From: Pseudoflavonifractor sp. An85
GTDB taxonomy: Bacteria > Bacillota > Clostridia > Oscillospirales > Oscillospiraceae
Assembly (NCBI RefSeq): GCF_002161235.1
Contig: NZ_NFHE01000001.1
Span: 62,001-126,000, forward strand
Length of the DNA stretch: 64,000 nucleotides
Direction: 5' to 3'
The notes beneath the pieces were generated by a model. The model saw nothing but the letters and a program-made list of their open reading frames with translations, did not search any database and was not told the DNA's origin. A program made the position numbers and the translations under genes. Positions 18,861 through 26,340 of the stretch are shown one piece after another; position 1 is the first letter of the stretch, and every line of letters starts with the position of its first letter.

Positions 18861-19054
18861 TGCGTCCTCCTTTCCTGTTGCGTAAAGGCCTTTCACCTAT
18901 ATACACAACAAAATTTGTTATTCATTGCATGAAAAATGAAAAAAGGTTAAAAAATTTGGGGGACTCAAAAGTATAATTTCAACCGCGAACTCTCAGTGCA
19001 ATTTAGCTTTTCAAAAAATTATACCACAGTGCTTCGGAAATCTGTACTGAACTG

Positions 19055-19093
19055 TGAAAAGTAGCGCCGCCTCGATTCTAACGAGGCGGCGCT
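19055..19093 (-). terminator. Terminator of winged-helix gene copy 1
   Basis: A perfect 12-bp stem (19063-19074 with 19082-19093) followed on the minus strand by ACTTTTC. The same hairpin, with small changes, ends copies 2 and 3. Confidence 0.75.
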
Positions 19094-19099
19094 GTTCTT

Positions 19100-19441
19100 C
19101 TATTTTGTTGTGAAGCGGTAGCCGTGGCCCCGCACTGTTTCGATGATGCCAGTCCCCAACTTGCGCCGGAGCTTATAGACCATGCTGGAGATCCCCGTCC
19201 AGCCGGCGTCAAAGGAGTCCGTGGCGACAGCTTCATAGATCTGGCGGGCAGTGAACACCTGCCCCGGCCGGCGGGCCAGCAGGAGCAGAATATCAAACTC
19301 CATCGGCGTCAGGTCTACCATTTGGCCGGACTGCCACACAAGCCTGCGCTGCGGGTCGATTTGCAGAGAGCCAAAGAGCAGCGGGGCATCTGCGGAGGCG
19401 GTCACTGTGGAGAAGTTCGCAACAGAAGCAAGAGCCGTCAC
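19100..19441 (-). CDS. Stand-alone OmpR/PhoB-type winged-helix protein (copy 1 of 5)
   Basis: The ~90 C-terminal residues are a complete Trans_reg_C domain (LTPMEFDILLLLARRPGQVF, then SMVYKLRRKLG, then the wing IETVRGHGYRF). There is no receiver domain or phosphorylation site. The listed start is an internal GTG. However, the frame is open and conserved upstream to at least 19498 (GKFIILSF, then DDEDAIF), and that part aligns with the authentic N-terminus of copy 5. The strong site AGGAGGTG (minus, about 19508-19515) leads instead to TTG at 19500, which is out of frame and stops after four codons. The true start is therefore unresolved. It lies next to an ArsR gene. Confidence 0.75.
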   Translation of the reverse strand: MTALASVANFSTVTASADAPLLFGSLQIDPQRRLVWQSGQMVDLTPMEFDILLLLARRPGQVFTARQIYEAVATDSFDAGWTGISSMVYKLRRKLGTGIIETVRGHGYRFTTK

Positions 19442-19540
19442 AGTGTTTGCAAAGATGGCGTCCTCGTCGTCGCTGAAGGATAGAATTATAAATTTCCCAA
19501 TTTTCCCCCACCTCCTAATTTTTGCTCGAATAATTTACAA

Positions 19541-19834
19541 TCACTTATTTGACTTAGCATTATATAGCCCCATTAGCCACAGATACACTTCATCCAATGC
19601 GCCGCGATTGATGCTATATATCCTCTGTTTTTCTACTTGACGACAGCAAATTAAGCCACTCCTTTGCAACAGAGAAAGATGATAAGAAATCGAGGCAGGT
19701 GTTATCTGAAAATATCCTGCAATCTCTCCGGCAGAGTGTGGTTTTTTGCTTAGCCGCGTTAGAATTTCTCGTCTGGTTGAATTTGATAACGCATGGAATT
19801 TTTTGTCCAGTGCATTTTCGCGCCCATTTCTCAT
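19541..19834 (-). CDS. ArsR/SdpR-family HTH regulator
   Basis: 97 aa from ATG 19834 with GGAG in front. A classic ArsR winged helix: KFHALSNSTRREILTRL, then AGEIAGYFQITPASISYHLSLLQ as the recognition helix, then the wing near KQRIYSI. No metal-binding CxC in the usual helix, so it is more like SdpR-type autorepressors. It is a close paralogue of the regulator at 25962-26246, and both sit directly upstream of a winged-helix copy. No exporter lies downstream on the same strand here, suggesting its partner genes were lost or that it acts on the neighbouring cassette. Confidence 0.85.
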   Translation of the reverse strand: MRNGRENALDKKFHALSNSTRREILTRLSKKPHSAGEIAGYFQITPASISYHLSLLQRSGLICCRQVEKQRIYSINRGALDEVYLWLMGLYNAKSNK

Positions 19835-19895
19835 AATGTATCTCCATTGTTCCCGATAACAAAATATTACCATTATGGGAATATTAAGTCAAGAG

Positions 19896-19925
19896 AAAAC
19901 GCCCTGTGCATATAGGGCGTTTTTC
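19896..19925. terminator. Hairpin terminator between two regulator genes
   Basis: Stem AAAACGCCCT/AGGGCGTTTT (19896-19905 with 19914-19923) with T- or A-runs on both sides. It ends the minus-strand gene at 19927-20481. Confidence 0.75.
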
Positions 19926-19926
19926 T

Positions 19927-20481
19927 CTATTCGTCCGCTTTATGCTCCGGGGAGATAATCAATCCAACCGTTCTTAATCTGCGACCCGGCTCTGGTTTAT
20001 TATCTTGAAGTGGATATAAGATTTGAGCAATATCCGATACCACTTTTTCCAGTTCCTCATCTGTCAAATAAACATGAGAAAGGCTAAGACCAGACCGATC
20101 CCTTTTTATGTCAATTCCCGGTGTGTCGCAGTATTCTTGAAAAATCTTGGCGAAGGTCAAAAAATACTGAAAGAACATCTGCATATAAATGGCACCAGAA
20201 TTTTCTCCGAGAACTGATGGAGGATCAGACGGGTCAAAAGTTAATGCGTAAGTCTTTTCAACTGTTCCGCGTATTGGTGTTTCATTAACGATTTTCAATA
20301 GTCCATCATCGGTCATTCGTTTCAAATTACGATATAGTGTAGTTTGAGGAATATCTGAGCATTTTTCAGCCAAATACTTTGCGGTAACTTCCCCTCGACG
20401 CATTATTTCTATCAGCAGGCGGCTCTTGGCCGGATTTGAAATACATTCCATAATCTTTTCATTCAAATTCTTACTGCCCAT
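19927..20481 (-). CDS. ArsR-like HTH transcriptional regulator, 184 aa
   Basis: The ATG at 20481 is chosen for its AAAGGAGGTTGAAC site. Residues ~1-75 are a winged helix (ISNPAKSRLLIEIM, then AKYLAEKC, then PQTTLYRNLKRMTDDGLL) of the type found in regulators of bacteriocin or antibiotic exporters; a helical C-terminal domain of ~100 residues follows. It is divergent from the PLDc_N/ABC operon at 20651-22523 and most likely controls it from the 20482-20650 intergenic region. Confidence 0.78.
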   Translation of the reverse strand: MGSKNLNEKIMECISNPAKSRLLIEIMRRGEVTAKYLAEKCSDIPQTTLYRNLKRMTDDGLLKIVNETPIRGTVEKTYALTFDPSDPPSVLGENSGAIYMQMFFQYFLTFAKIFQEYCDTPGIDIKRDRSGLSLSHVYLTDEELEKVVSDIAQILYPLQDNKPEPGRRLRTVGLIISPEHKADE

Positions 20482-20560
20482 GTTCAACCTCCTTTTTGAA
20501 AATATTATCATTTCGGAAATAAAAAGTCAAGGGAGGGTATTGCTTTTTTGTTTCCATAGT

Positions 20561-20589
20561 GGTAATATAACCTGTGCGGGAATATTAAG
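20561..20589. promoter_or_regulatory. Candidate regulator operator shared with 19863-19888
   Basis: GGTAATAT (20561-20568) and the 12-mer GGGAATATTAAG (20578-20589) sit between the divergent regulator and exporter genes. The same 12-mer occurs at 19877-19888 beside a GGTAATATT on the other strand (19863-19871), upstream of the ArsR gene. Shared elements in two regulator promoter regions suggest a common operator; this is inference. Confidence 0.4.
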
Positions 20590-20650
20590 GCGAAAATGTC
20601 GAACCCCCGCAAATATCGATACGAATTATAACAATAGGAGGTAAATTGGT

Positions 20651-20854
20651 ATGTCTTTGTTGCAGGAAATATTTCCGCTTCTTATTCCCATCTTTGTGAT
20701 TGATGTGATCCTTGCCGTGGCCGCTGTCCGGCATATTCTCCGGCATCCGCATTATCGCTTTGGGAACAGGGCTATGTGGCTTGTAATCTCTCTGGTTATC
20801 CTTATGTTTGGCCCGATTATCTATTTTGTTTTTGGGAGAGGTGAGGAAAAATGA
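20651..20854 (+). CDS. PLDc_N-type small membrane protein
   Basis: 67 aa, ATG at 20651 behind AATAGGAGG. Two hydrophobic segments separated by a basic loop (RHILRHPHYRFGNRAMW), ending in GPIIYFVFGRGEEK, match the phospholipase-D N-terminal-like membrane domain found as a stand-alone gene next to ABC exporters. It overlaps the ABC ATPase start by 4 bases (ATGA). It probably assists or stabilises the exporter. Confidence 0.8.
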   Translation: MSLLQEIFPLLIPIFVIDVILAVAAVRHILRHPHYRFGNRAMWLVISLVILMFGPIIYFVFGRGEEK

Positions 20855-21768
20855 ATGTGCTTTCTATCCGCAATCTATCTAAAAGTTTTGGACAGCAGCA
20901 AATTATAAAAGATCTGAATATGTCTGTTCCAGAGGGGAGCGTTTTTGGCTTCATTGGACAAAACGGTGCAGGAAAAACAACAACAATGAAAATGGTTTTG
21001 GGGCTTTTGCAGCCCGATCAGGGAGAAATCCTTGTGTGTAATGAACCGGTTCGCTTTGGGCAGACCAAAACAAATCAGTATATTGGATATTTGCCGGATG
21101 TGCCGGAATTTTATAACTATATGACTGCAATGCAGTATCTTACACTGTGCGGAGAAATTGTTGGCCTTCCCAAAGAAAGCATTTCTCAAAAGGGAAAAAA
21201 GCTACTTTCCCTTGTCGGTCTTGATGGCGTAGAAAAGCGTGTTGGCGGTTATTCGCGTGGTATGAAACAGCGCCTTGGAATTGCACAGGCGTTATTGGCT
21301 GATCCTAAACTGCTGATTTGTGATGAACCTACCAGCGCCCTTGACCCGGTGGGAAGAAAAGAAATCTTGGACATTCTTTATAAAATCCGTGGGACAACAA
21401 CGGTTTTGTTTTCAACGCATATTTTATCCGATGTGGAGCGCATTTGCGATCATGTGGCACTCTTGAATGACGGTAATATTGCTGTTGGCGGAACGCTTTC
21501 GGAAATCAAAGCGTTGCATAGCCATGACAGCCTGTTAATTGAATTTTCAACCGAGGCCGATTTACAGCATTTCAAAGAATGTATGACAGGACAATCGCTC
21601 CTGAACGGATCAGAAGAAAAGGGGCGGGAAATTGTAATACACAGCCGGGAGATGAAAAAGGCCCAGCATACCATCTTCTCCACTTTAGCCGAAGCAGACC
21701 TTGTGCCGGTCAAGGTGGAACTTATGGAGCCGTCGCTTGAAAGCCTATTTTTGGAGGTGATAAAATGA
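20851..21768 (+). CDS. ABC transporter ATP-binding protein (CcmA/bacitracin-type)
   Basis: 305 aa. Walker A IGQNGAGKTTT (about residue 35), Q-loop, signature YSRGMKQRLG, Walker B LLICDEPTSALD and the H-loop FSTHILSD. The ~80-residue C-terminal extension resembles that of drug or bacteriocin exporters. It couples to the permease at 21765 (4-base overlap). Expected role: self-protection against a peptide or lipid-targeting antibiotic. Confidence 0.92.
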   Translation: MNVLSIRNLSKSFGQQQIIKDLNMSVPEGSVFGFIGQNGAGKTTTMKMVLGLLQPDQGEILVCNEPVRFGQTKTNQYIGYLPDVPEFYNYMTAMQYLTLCGEIVGLPKESISQKGKKLLSLVGLDGVEKRVGGYSRGMKQRLGIAQALLADPKLLICDEPTSALDPVGRKEILDILYKIRGTTTVLFSTHILSDVERICDHVALLNDGNIAVGGTLSEIKALHSHDSLLIEFSTEADLQHFKECMTGQSLLNGSEEKGREIVIHSREMKKAQHTIFSTLAEADLVPVKVELMEPSLESLFLEVIK

Positions 21769-22523
21769 AAGGCTATATTGCATTTGTAAAAAAAGAGTTT
21801 GTAGAAAATCTAAAAAACTACCGCTTTTTAATCCTGTTTGCAATCTTTGCGGTTTTCGGAATGTCCAGTGCTTTTCTGGCAAAATTCACGCCGGAAATTA
21901 TAGCTGCATTTGGAGCCGGATTAGAAATCACCGAGGAACCTGTCGCCCTTGACGCATGGCAGCAATTCTTTAAAAACATATCCGGCATTGGATTTAGCGC
22001 ATTTATCATTCTGTTTGGAAGCTGTATGTCCAGTGAGTATTCCAAAGGGACATTGCTACTGCTGGTGACAAAGGGATTGGCAAGGCCATCTGTGATTATG
22101 GCAAAGTACACCGTAGCAGCAGTATCTATGACGGTTAGCTTTTGGGTGAGCTTTGTAGGTGCCTATGGATATACATATTACCTTTGGCCAGATGCTTCAC
22201 TTTCAAATGTTGTACCGTCTGCGTTTTTTATGTGGATGATTGGATTTCTCTATCTTAGCATCCTCATACTCGGTTGTGTTCTATTCAAGCAGACTTTTAC
22301 AAGTATCCTGTTTACTGGCGGGATTGTAGCCCTGTTCTCTGTTTTAAGTGTTGTAAAACCGTTATCTGCCTTTAACCCGGTTGTCCTCACTTCACGAAAT
22401 GTTGACCTGATTTCAGGTGAGATTTCAATGACGGAGTTTCTTATTCCATTTATTGTTTCAGTGGTTTTATCTGTGGTATTTTTAGCGGCAGCAATCCGGG
22501 CATTTAATAAAAAGCAGTTATAA
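21765..22523 (+). CDS. ABC-2 family transporter permease
   Basis: 252 aa with six predicted membrane segments. An N-terminal cytoplasmic helix (KGYIAFVKKEFVENLKNYRF) and a SSEYSKGTLLLLVTKGLAR loop, typical of ABC-2 permeases that contact the ATPase. It overlaps the ATPase gene and completes the exporter. A final lysine-rich tail (AFNKKQL) is cytoplasmic. Confidence 0.88.
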   Translation: MKGYIAFVKKEFVENLKNYRFLILFAIFAVFGMSSAFLAKFTPEIIAAFGAGLEITEEPVALDAWQQFFKNISGIGFSAFIILFGSCMSSEYSKGTLLLLVTKGLARPSVIMAKYTVAAVSMTVSFWVSFVGAYGYTYYLWPDASLSNVVPSAFFMWMIGFLYLSILILGCVLFKQTFTSILFTGGIVALFSVLSVVKPLSAFNPVVLTSRNVDLISGEISMTEFLIPFIVSVVLSVVFLAAAIRAFNKKQL

Positions 22524-22618
22524 AGCCCGAAATTTTACTCCCTCATTCCCCAAAATAAAGAAAGGTTGCTGTCGATTACACTATCGAGCCAAATTGTTGA
22601 ACATACCGATATAACAGC

Positions 22619-22649
22619 AGCGCCGCCCCGGTAGAGCCGAGGCGGCGCT
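22619..22649 (-). terminator. Terminator of winged-helix gene copy 2
   Basis: Stem AGCGCCGCC/GGCGGCGCT (22619-22627 with 22641-22649) with additional inner pairs. Nearly identical to the hairpins after copies 1 and 3. Confidence 0.7.
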
Positions 22650-22655
22650 GTTCTG

Positions 22656-22997
22656 CTATTCTGGTGTGAAGCGGTAGCCGTGGCCCCGCACTGTCTCAAT
22701 GATGCTGGCGCCCAGCTTGCGCCGGAGCTTATAGACCATGCTGGATATCCCCGTCCAGCTGGCGTCAAAGGAGTCCGCAGCAACAGCTTCATAGATTTGG
22801 CGGGCGGAGAACACCTGTCCCGGTCGGCGGGCCAGCAGGAGAAGAATATCAAACTCCATCGGCGTCAGGGTCACCATCTGGCCGGACTGCCACACAAGCC
22901 TGCGCTGCGGGTCGATTTGCAGAGAGCCAAAGAGCAGTGGTGCATCTGCGGAGGCGGCCACCGTGGAAAAGTCTGCGACTGAAGCAAGGGCTGTCAC
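22656..22997 (-). CDS. Stand-alone OmpR/PhoB-type winged-helix protein (copy 2 of 5)
   Basis: The same architecture as copy 1 with only a few substitutions (LTPMEFDILLLLARRPGQVF, MVYKLRRKLG, RGHGYRF). The conserved in-frame N-terminal extension continues upstream of the listed GTG. GGAGGTGATCCAC is followed by ATG (about 23055) that opens Met-Gly-Ser-Leu-stop, out of frame by one base. It sits between two exporter cassettes on the minus strand, with the XRE/ABC/GntR cassette upstream. Confidence 0.75.
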   Translation of the reverse strand: MTALASVADFSTVAASADAPLLFGSLQIDPQRRLVWQSGQMVTLTPMEFDILLLLARRPGQVFSARQIYEAVAADSFDASWTGISSMVYKLRRKLGASIIETVRGHGYRFTPE

Positions 22998-23071
22998 GGT
23001 ATTTGCAAAGATGGCGTCCTCGCCATCGCCGAAGGATAGAATTATAAACTTCCCATGTGGATCACCTCCAA

Positions 23072-23278
23072 TTACTTCCGAATTCTATCAGTGAAGTCAA
23101 ATACATCTTCAATTTTCATATCAAATAGTTGCGCAATATCAAAAGCCAGCCAAATAGATGGATCGAAACGACCTGATTCTACAGCATAAATTGTCTGGCG
23201 GGAGACATTAACCATTTGCCCTAGATCTGTTTGAGTCAACCCATTTTCTACTCGAAGTTGTCGGACTATATTTTTCAA
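23072..23278 (-). CDS. XRE-family HTH regulator
   Basis: 68 aa. The TTG at 23278 is chosen because GAGGAAGGAAG lies directly upstream and the family normally begins just before the (N)IRxLRxExGLTQ motif; an upstream in-frame ATG at 23356 would add 26 unusual residues. The helix-turn-helix (GLTQTDLGQMVNVSRQTIY) is followed by an IAQLFDMKIEDVFDF tail typical of YozG/Cro-like regulators. It is the last gene of the GntR/ABC cassette. Confidence 0.82.
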   Translation of the reverse strand: MKNIVRQLRVENGLTQTDLGQMVNVSRQTIYAVESGRFDPSIWLAFDIAQLFDMKIEDVFDFTDRIRK

Positions 23279-23365
23279 TCTTCCTTCCTCTATTGGTGTG
23301 GAGTTTGTTCTAAAACTTCTTTCAAATGATTTGTGCAGAGACATTGAAAGTGACAAGCGGCTTAA

Positions 23366-24010
23366 TTAGCAATATTTTTTCTTAAAGAGTGCGACTGATA
23401 GAATATAGGAAATTGCAAAGAGTACCAGAACGCCAATAAAGCCGATAGCCATGCTTAAATCAAAATGCTCTACGATAAATCCCATAATTGCGTTATCAGT
23501 TACTTTTGACCAAATTCCAAGTACAACCAGCAGGATAATCAAAATGAACATCACCGCAAATCCTGCATTGACACCCATCCAATAGTTAGAGGGCAAAATA
23601 AAGGCGAGGAACAGCAGCACAATACAGAAAGAGGCTACCGACAAGAAAAGATAAAACCCATATCGATATGCGGGAAAACAGAAATAGGAAATGGTGTTTA
23701 CTACAAGCGCAACACACAATCCAATGACAGCACCAATGCCTGCAAAGGCATATCGGCTGGTAACGATTTGTTTTTTGGAAAGTGGCAGAGCAACGGCATA
23801 TTTACTCCATTTCCATTGTTCATCGGAGTTTGCAAGAGTAATAATCATAGAAGCAATTTCCAACGGAACAAGAAGAAAACTGATGTAAATAGAACCAGCT
23901 CCTTCCAGAATAATCATCAACGCAGCGATAATGGCGAGATCCATGATAAGGCGGGCAATTCCGTATTTTTTCTTGACTGTCAGAAAATCTTTTGTCAGTA
24001 ACCCTTTCAT
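23366..24010 (-). CDS. ABC-2 transporter permease
   Basis: 214 aa with about six membrane segments and the N-terminus MKGLLTKDFLTVKK typical of ABC-2 permeases (YtrC/BcrB-like group with GntR regulators). It overlaps the ATPase gene by 4 bases. Export substrate unknown; such cassettes usually respond to cell-wall antibiotics. Confidence 0.88.
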   Translation of the reverse strand: MKGLLTKDFLTVKKKYGIARLIMDLAIIAALMIILEGAGSIYISFLLVPLEIASMIITLANSDEQWKWSKYAVALPLSKKQIVTSRYAFAGIGAVIGLCVALVVNTISYFCFPAYRYGFYLFLSVASFCIVLLFLAFILPSNYWMGVNAGFAVMFILIILLVVLGIWSKVTDNAIMGFIVEHFDLSMAIGFIGVLVLFAISYILSVALFKKKYC

Positions 24011-24873
24011 TTCATTTCCCCCTTTACATAGAATAGCATGATTTCTTCAATCGTAGCAGGTCCAACGATTACATCTGGGTTCTTTTTAGTGATTGTGTGC
24101 CGATTCCGAACTAGGACCTTATATTGGTAATCTTCTTTTCGATAGGCAATAATCTGCGATTTGTCCATAGCATCAAATACGGCAGCTTTACAGTTGGCTA
24201 TTCCGTAATTGTCAATCAAATCGTCTTTCTCATGAGAAAAGACTAGTTTGCCCTTATGGATGAAAGTAATATAATCTGCAACCTTTTCCAAGTCACTGGT
24301 GATATGAGAGGATACCAGTACAGAGTGCTTTTCGTTTTGAACGAAATCAATCAGCATGTCTAACACATCATCGCGAATAATTGGGTCTAGGCCGCTGGTA
24401 GCTTCATCCAAAATCAGTAGTTCTGCATTGTGAGATAATGCTACGGCAAAGGCCAGCTTCACTTTCATGCCTTTGGAGAAGTCTTTTATTTTCTTGTTTT
24501 TTGGCAATTCAAACTTTTCAAGGTGCTGATGGTAGAGCTGCCAATCCCAGCCAGAGTAAATGCCACACATGAATTTTCCGATTTCTTCTGGCGTGAAAAT
24601 GTCAGGGAAGTGGTTCTCATCAAATACGACGCCAAGTTTATCCTTGATCTCAATTTCGTCTGCAATATGATCCTTGCCAAAGATGAGGACTTGACCATCG
24701 CTTTTTTGTGTTTCATTTAAAATACAGTTGATAGTCGTAGATTTGCCAGCCCCATTCTCTCCTATTAGGCCCATAATTACGCCGCGAGGTAAAGCAAAGC
24801 TCACTCTGTCAAGAACAAAATCGCCATAGTCTTTTGATAGCTCTCGGATTTCTAAAACATTATCAGTCATCAT
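24007..24873 (-). CDS. ABC transporter ATP-binding protein (YtrB-like)
   Basis: 288 aa. Walker A IGENGAGKSTT, signature DFSKGMKVKLAFA, Walker B LLILDEATSGLD and H-loop VSSHITSD are all present. It overlaps both the GntR gene (upstream) and the permease (downstream) by 4 bases, so the three are co-translated. The family is the ATPase of GntR-regulated exporters induced by cell-envelope antibiotics. Confidence 0.92.
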   Translation of the reverse strand: MMTDNVLEIRELSKDYGDFVLDRVSFALPRGVIMGLIGENGAGKSTTINCILNETQKSDGQVLIFGKDHIADEIEIKDKLGVVFDENHFPDIFTPEEIGKFMCGIYSGWDWQLYHQHLEKFELPKNKKIKDFSKGMKVKLAFAVALSHNAELLILDEATSGLDPIIRDDVLDMLIDFVQNEKHSVLVSSHITSDLEKVADYITFIHKGKLVFSHEKDDLIDNYGIANCKAAVFDAMDKSQIIAYRKEDYQYKVLVRNRHTITKKNPDVIVGPATIEEIMLFYVKGEMK

Positions 24874-25247
24874 TCATCCTCCTGATACATAAGTGTAAGC
24901 AGTTCGGTCAGTTTATCCAGAGATATTCCGCTTGTGCGGGCAATCTCGATTGCCTCTGCAAATTTTTCTTCTATTCTCTTTTGTTGTTCTTCCAGGTAGA
25001 AGTCCTGATTTTGTGCTGATACATAGCAGCCTTTTCCTGCCGTTATTTCGATGAACCCATCATCTTGTAGGCAACCATAGGCTTTTTGAACAGTCAAAAT
25101 ACTGATGCGTAAGGATTTTGCCATAGCTCTCACCGAAGGAAGTGGCTCACCGGCACTTAGTTCACCGCTCATAATAGCGGCTTTAACTTGAGATGCGATT
25201 TGTTCATATAGCGGCTGGCTTGCCTTGTTGCTTACGACAATCTCCAA
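24870..25247 (-). CDS. GntR/YtrA-family transcriptional regulator
   Basis: 125 aa. The wHTH of the GntR family (PLYEQIASQVKAAIMSGEL, then LPSVRAMAKSLRISILTVQKAY, then GKGCYVS) with a short ~45-residue helical tail instead of a ligand domain, the YtrA subfamily layout. GGAGGAGAGAT precedes the start. It is the first gene of the GntR-ATPase-permease-XRE cassette and probably represses it until an antibiotic signal arrives. Confidence 0.92.
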   Translation of the reverse strand: MEIVVSNKASQPLYEQIASQVKAAIMSGELSAGEPLPSVRAMAKSLRISILTVQKAYGCLQDDGFIEITAGKGCYVSAQNQDFYLEEQQKRIEEKFAEAIEIARTSGISLDKLTELLTLMYQEDE

Positions 25248-25416
25248 TCTATCTCTCCTCCTCTCTGTTATGCACTGTATTAACTGTATTGCTCTATGAT
25301 AACAGTATATAACGGAAATACGCTGATGTCAATAGACTGACAAAAATTATAGCTGCATCTCTTAATTTTTGAGGTACAGCTATTTGCAGAATTTCATTGT
25401 AATTTTGCCTTCACCT

Positions 25417-25455
25417 GAGGTATGAGAGCTGCATTGTCGCTGGCGCTCATACCTC
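25417..25455. repeat. Second copy of the parR/XRE terminator hairpin
   Basis: Stem GAGGTATGAG/CTCATACCTC (25417-25426 with 25446-25455) around a loop almost identical to that at 31361-31399. In the other copy it is a terminator between parR and an XRE gene; here it sits beside the hairpin of winged-helix copy 3. It looks like a recombination scar. Confidence 0.6.
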
Positions 25456-25472
25456 TTTGCAATATAACAGTA

Positions 25473-25503
25473 GCGCCGCCCCGGTAGAGCCGAGGTGGCG
25501 CTG
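25473..25503 (-). terminator. Terminator of winged-helix gene copy 3
   Basis: Hairpin AGCGCC...GGCGCT with the same loop as copy 2 (CCCCGGTAGAGCCGAGG region), directly downstream of the copy 3 stop on the minus strand. Confidence 0.65.
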
Positions 25504-25508
25504 TTTTG

Positions 25509-25850
25509 CTATTCTGGTGTGAAACGGTAGCCGTGGCCCCGCACCGTCTCGATGATGTCGGAGCCAAGCTTGCGGCGGAGTTTATAGACCATGCTGGAGA
25601 TCCCGGTCCAGCCGGCGTCAAAGGAGTCCGCGGCGACAGCTTCGTAGATCTGACGGGCGGTGAACACCTGCCCTGGCCGGCGGGCCAGCAGGAGCAGAAT
25701 GTCAAACTCCATTGGCGTTAGGTCTACCATTTGGCCGGCCTGCCACACCAGCCTGCGCTGCGGGTCGATTTGCAGAGAGCCAAAGAGCAGTGGTGCGTCT
25801 GCGGAGGCGGCCACCGTGGAGAAGTCTGCGACAGAAGCAAGGGCCGTCAC
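25509..25850 (-). CDS. Stand-alone OmpR/PhoB-type winged-helix protein (copy 3 of 5)
   Basis: Very close to copies 1 and 2. The winged-helix core is intact. As in copy 2, GAGGAGGTGATCCAC leads to an ATG (about 25911) that opens only Met-Gly-Ser-Leu-stop, while the frame that is homologous to copy 5 (GKFIILSF) lies one base away and has no ATG, GTG or TTG until the listed GTG. Upstream on the same strand is an ArsR gene, as for copy 1. Confidence 0.75.
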   Translation of the reverse strand: MTALASVADFSTVAASADAPLLFGSLQIDPQRRLVWQAGQMVDLTPMEFDILLLLARRPGQVFTARQIYEAVAADSFDAGWTGISSMVYKLRRKLGSDIIETVRGHGYRFTPE

Positions 25851-25961
25851 AGTGTTTGCAAAGATGGCGTCCTCACCGTCGCTGAAGGATAGAATTATAA
25901 ACTTCCCATGTGGATCACCTCCTCTTAAATTTTTCCTTGTATAGTTACTTGATTATTTATT

Positions 25962-26246
25962 TTACTTAGTTTTATATAGATTTTGTAACCATAGATACAA
26001 TTCATCAAGTGCATCATGGTTGAGGCGATATATCCTCCGTCTTTCTACTCGGTGGCAGGAAATCAACCCACTCTCTTGCAATAAGGAAAGATGATAAGAA
26101 ATTGAGGCAGGTGTTATCTGAAAGCAAGTTGCAATCTCTCCGGCAGAGTGTGATTCTTGGTTTAACCGCATCAGGATTTCTCGCCTGGTTCGATTTGACA
26201 ACACTTGAAATTTCTTATCCAGTGTGTTTTCAGACTCCTTCATCAT
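25962..26246 (-). CDS. ArsR/SdpR-family HTH regulator (paralogue of 19541-19834)
   Basis: 94 aa from ATG 26246 (GGAGATGCGCC upstream; a second ATG follows at 26243). ArsR winged helix with LSNRTRREILMRL, AGEIATCFQITPASISYHL and ERRRIYRLN wing. Highly similar to the copy at 19.6 kb. The [winged helix - ArsR] pair therefore occurs twice as a unit. The SdpI operon upstream has its own SdpR regulator. Confidence 0.87.
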   Translation of the reverse strand: MMKESENTLDKKFQVLSNRTRREILMRLNQESHSAGEIATCFQITPASISYHLSLLQESGLISCHRVERRRIYRLNHDALDELYLWLQNLYKTK

Positions 26247-26340
26247 GGCGCATCTCCGTTGTTTCAAACCAAATATATTATTTGCTAATCTGCACGGACG
26301 GGTATAACTGTCAATAGCAAATGCGCCCATTATTCTTGGG

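Noticed and set aside
18678-18932. 84-codon plus-strand frame after the 139-aa membrane gene
   Set aside because: It starts inside that gene in another frame, lacks a ribosome binding site, and overlaps the sigma-factor remnant on the other strand.
19480-19500. TATAAT inside the conserved winged-helix leader (TTTATAATTC) as a promoter -10
   Set aside because: It recurs in copies 1-4, but no suitable -35 sits 16-18 bases upstream and it lies downstream of the ribosome binding site, so it would not drive the same gene.
23458-23640. Search for CRISPR-like or other tandem repeat arrays
   Set aside because: No regularly spaced repeats with unique spacers were seen here or elsewhere; only the dispersed winged-helix repeats and short operator repeats.
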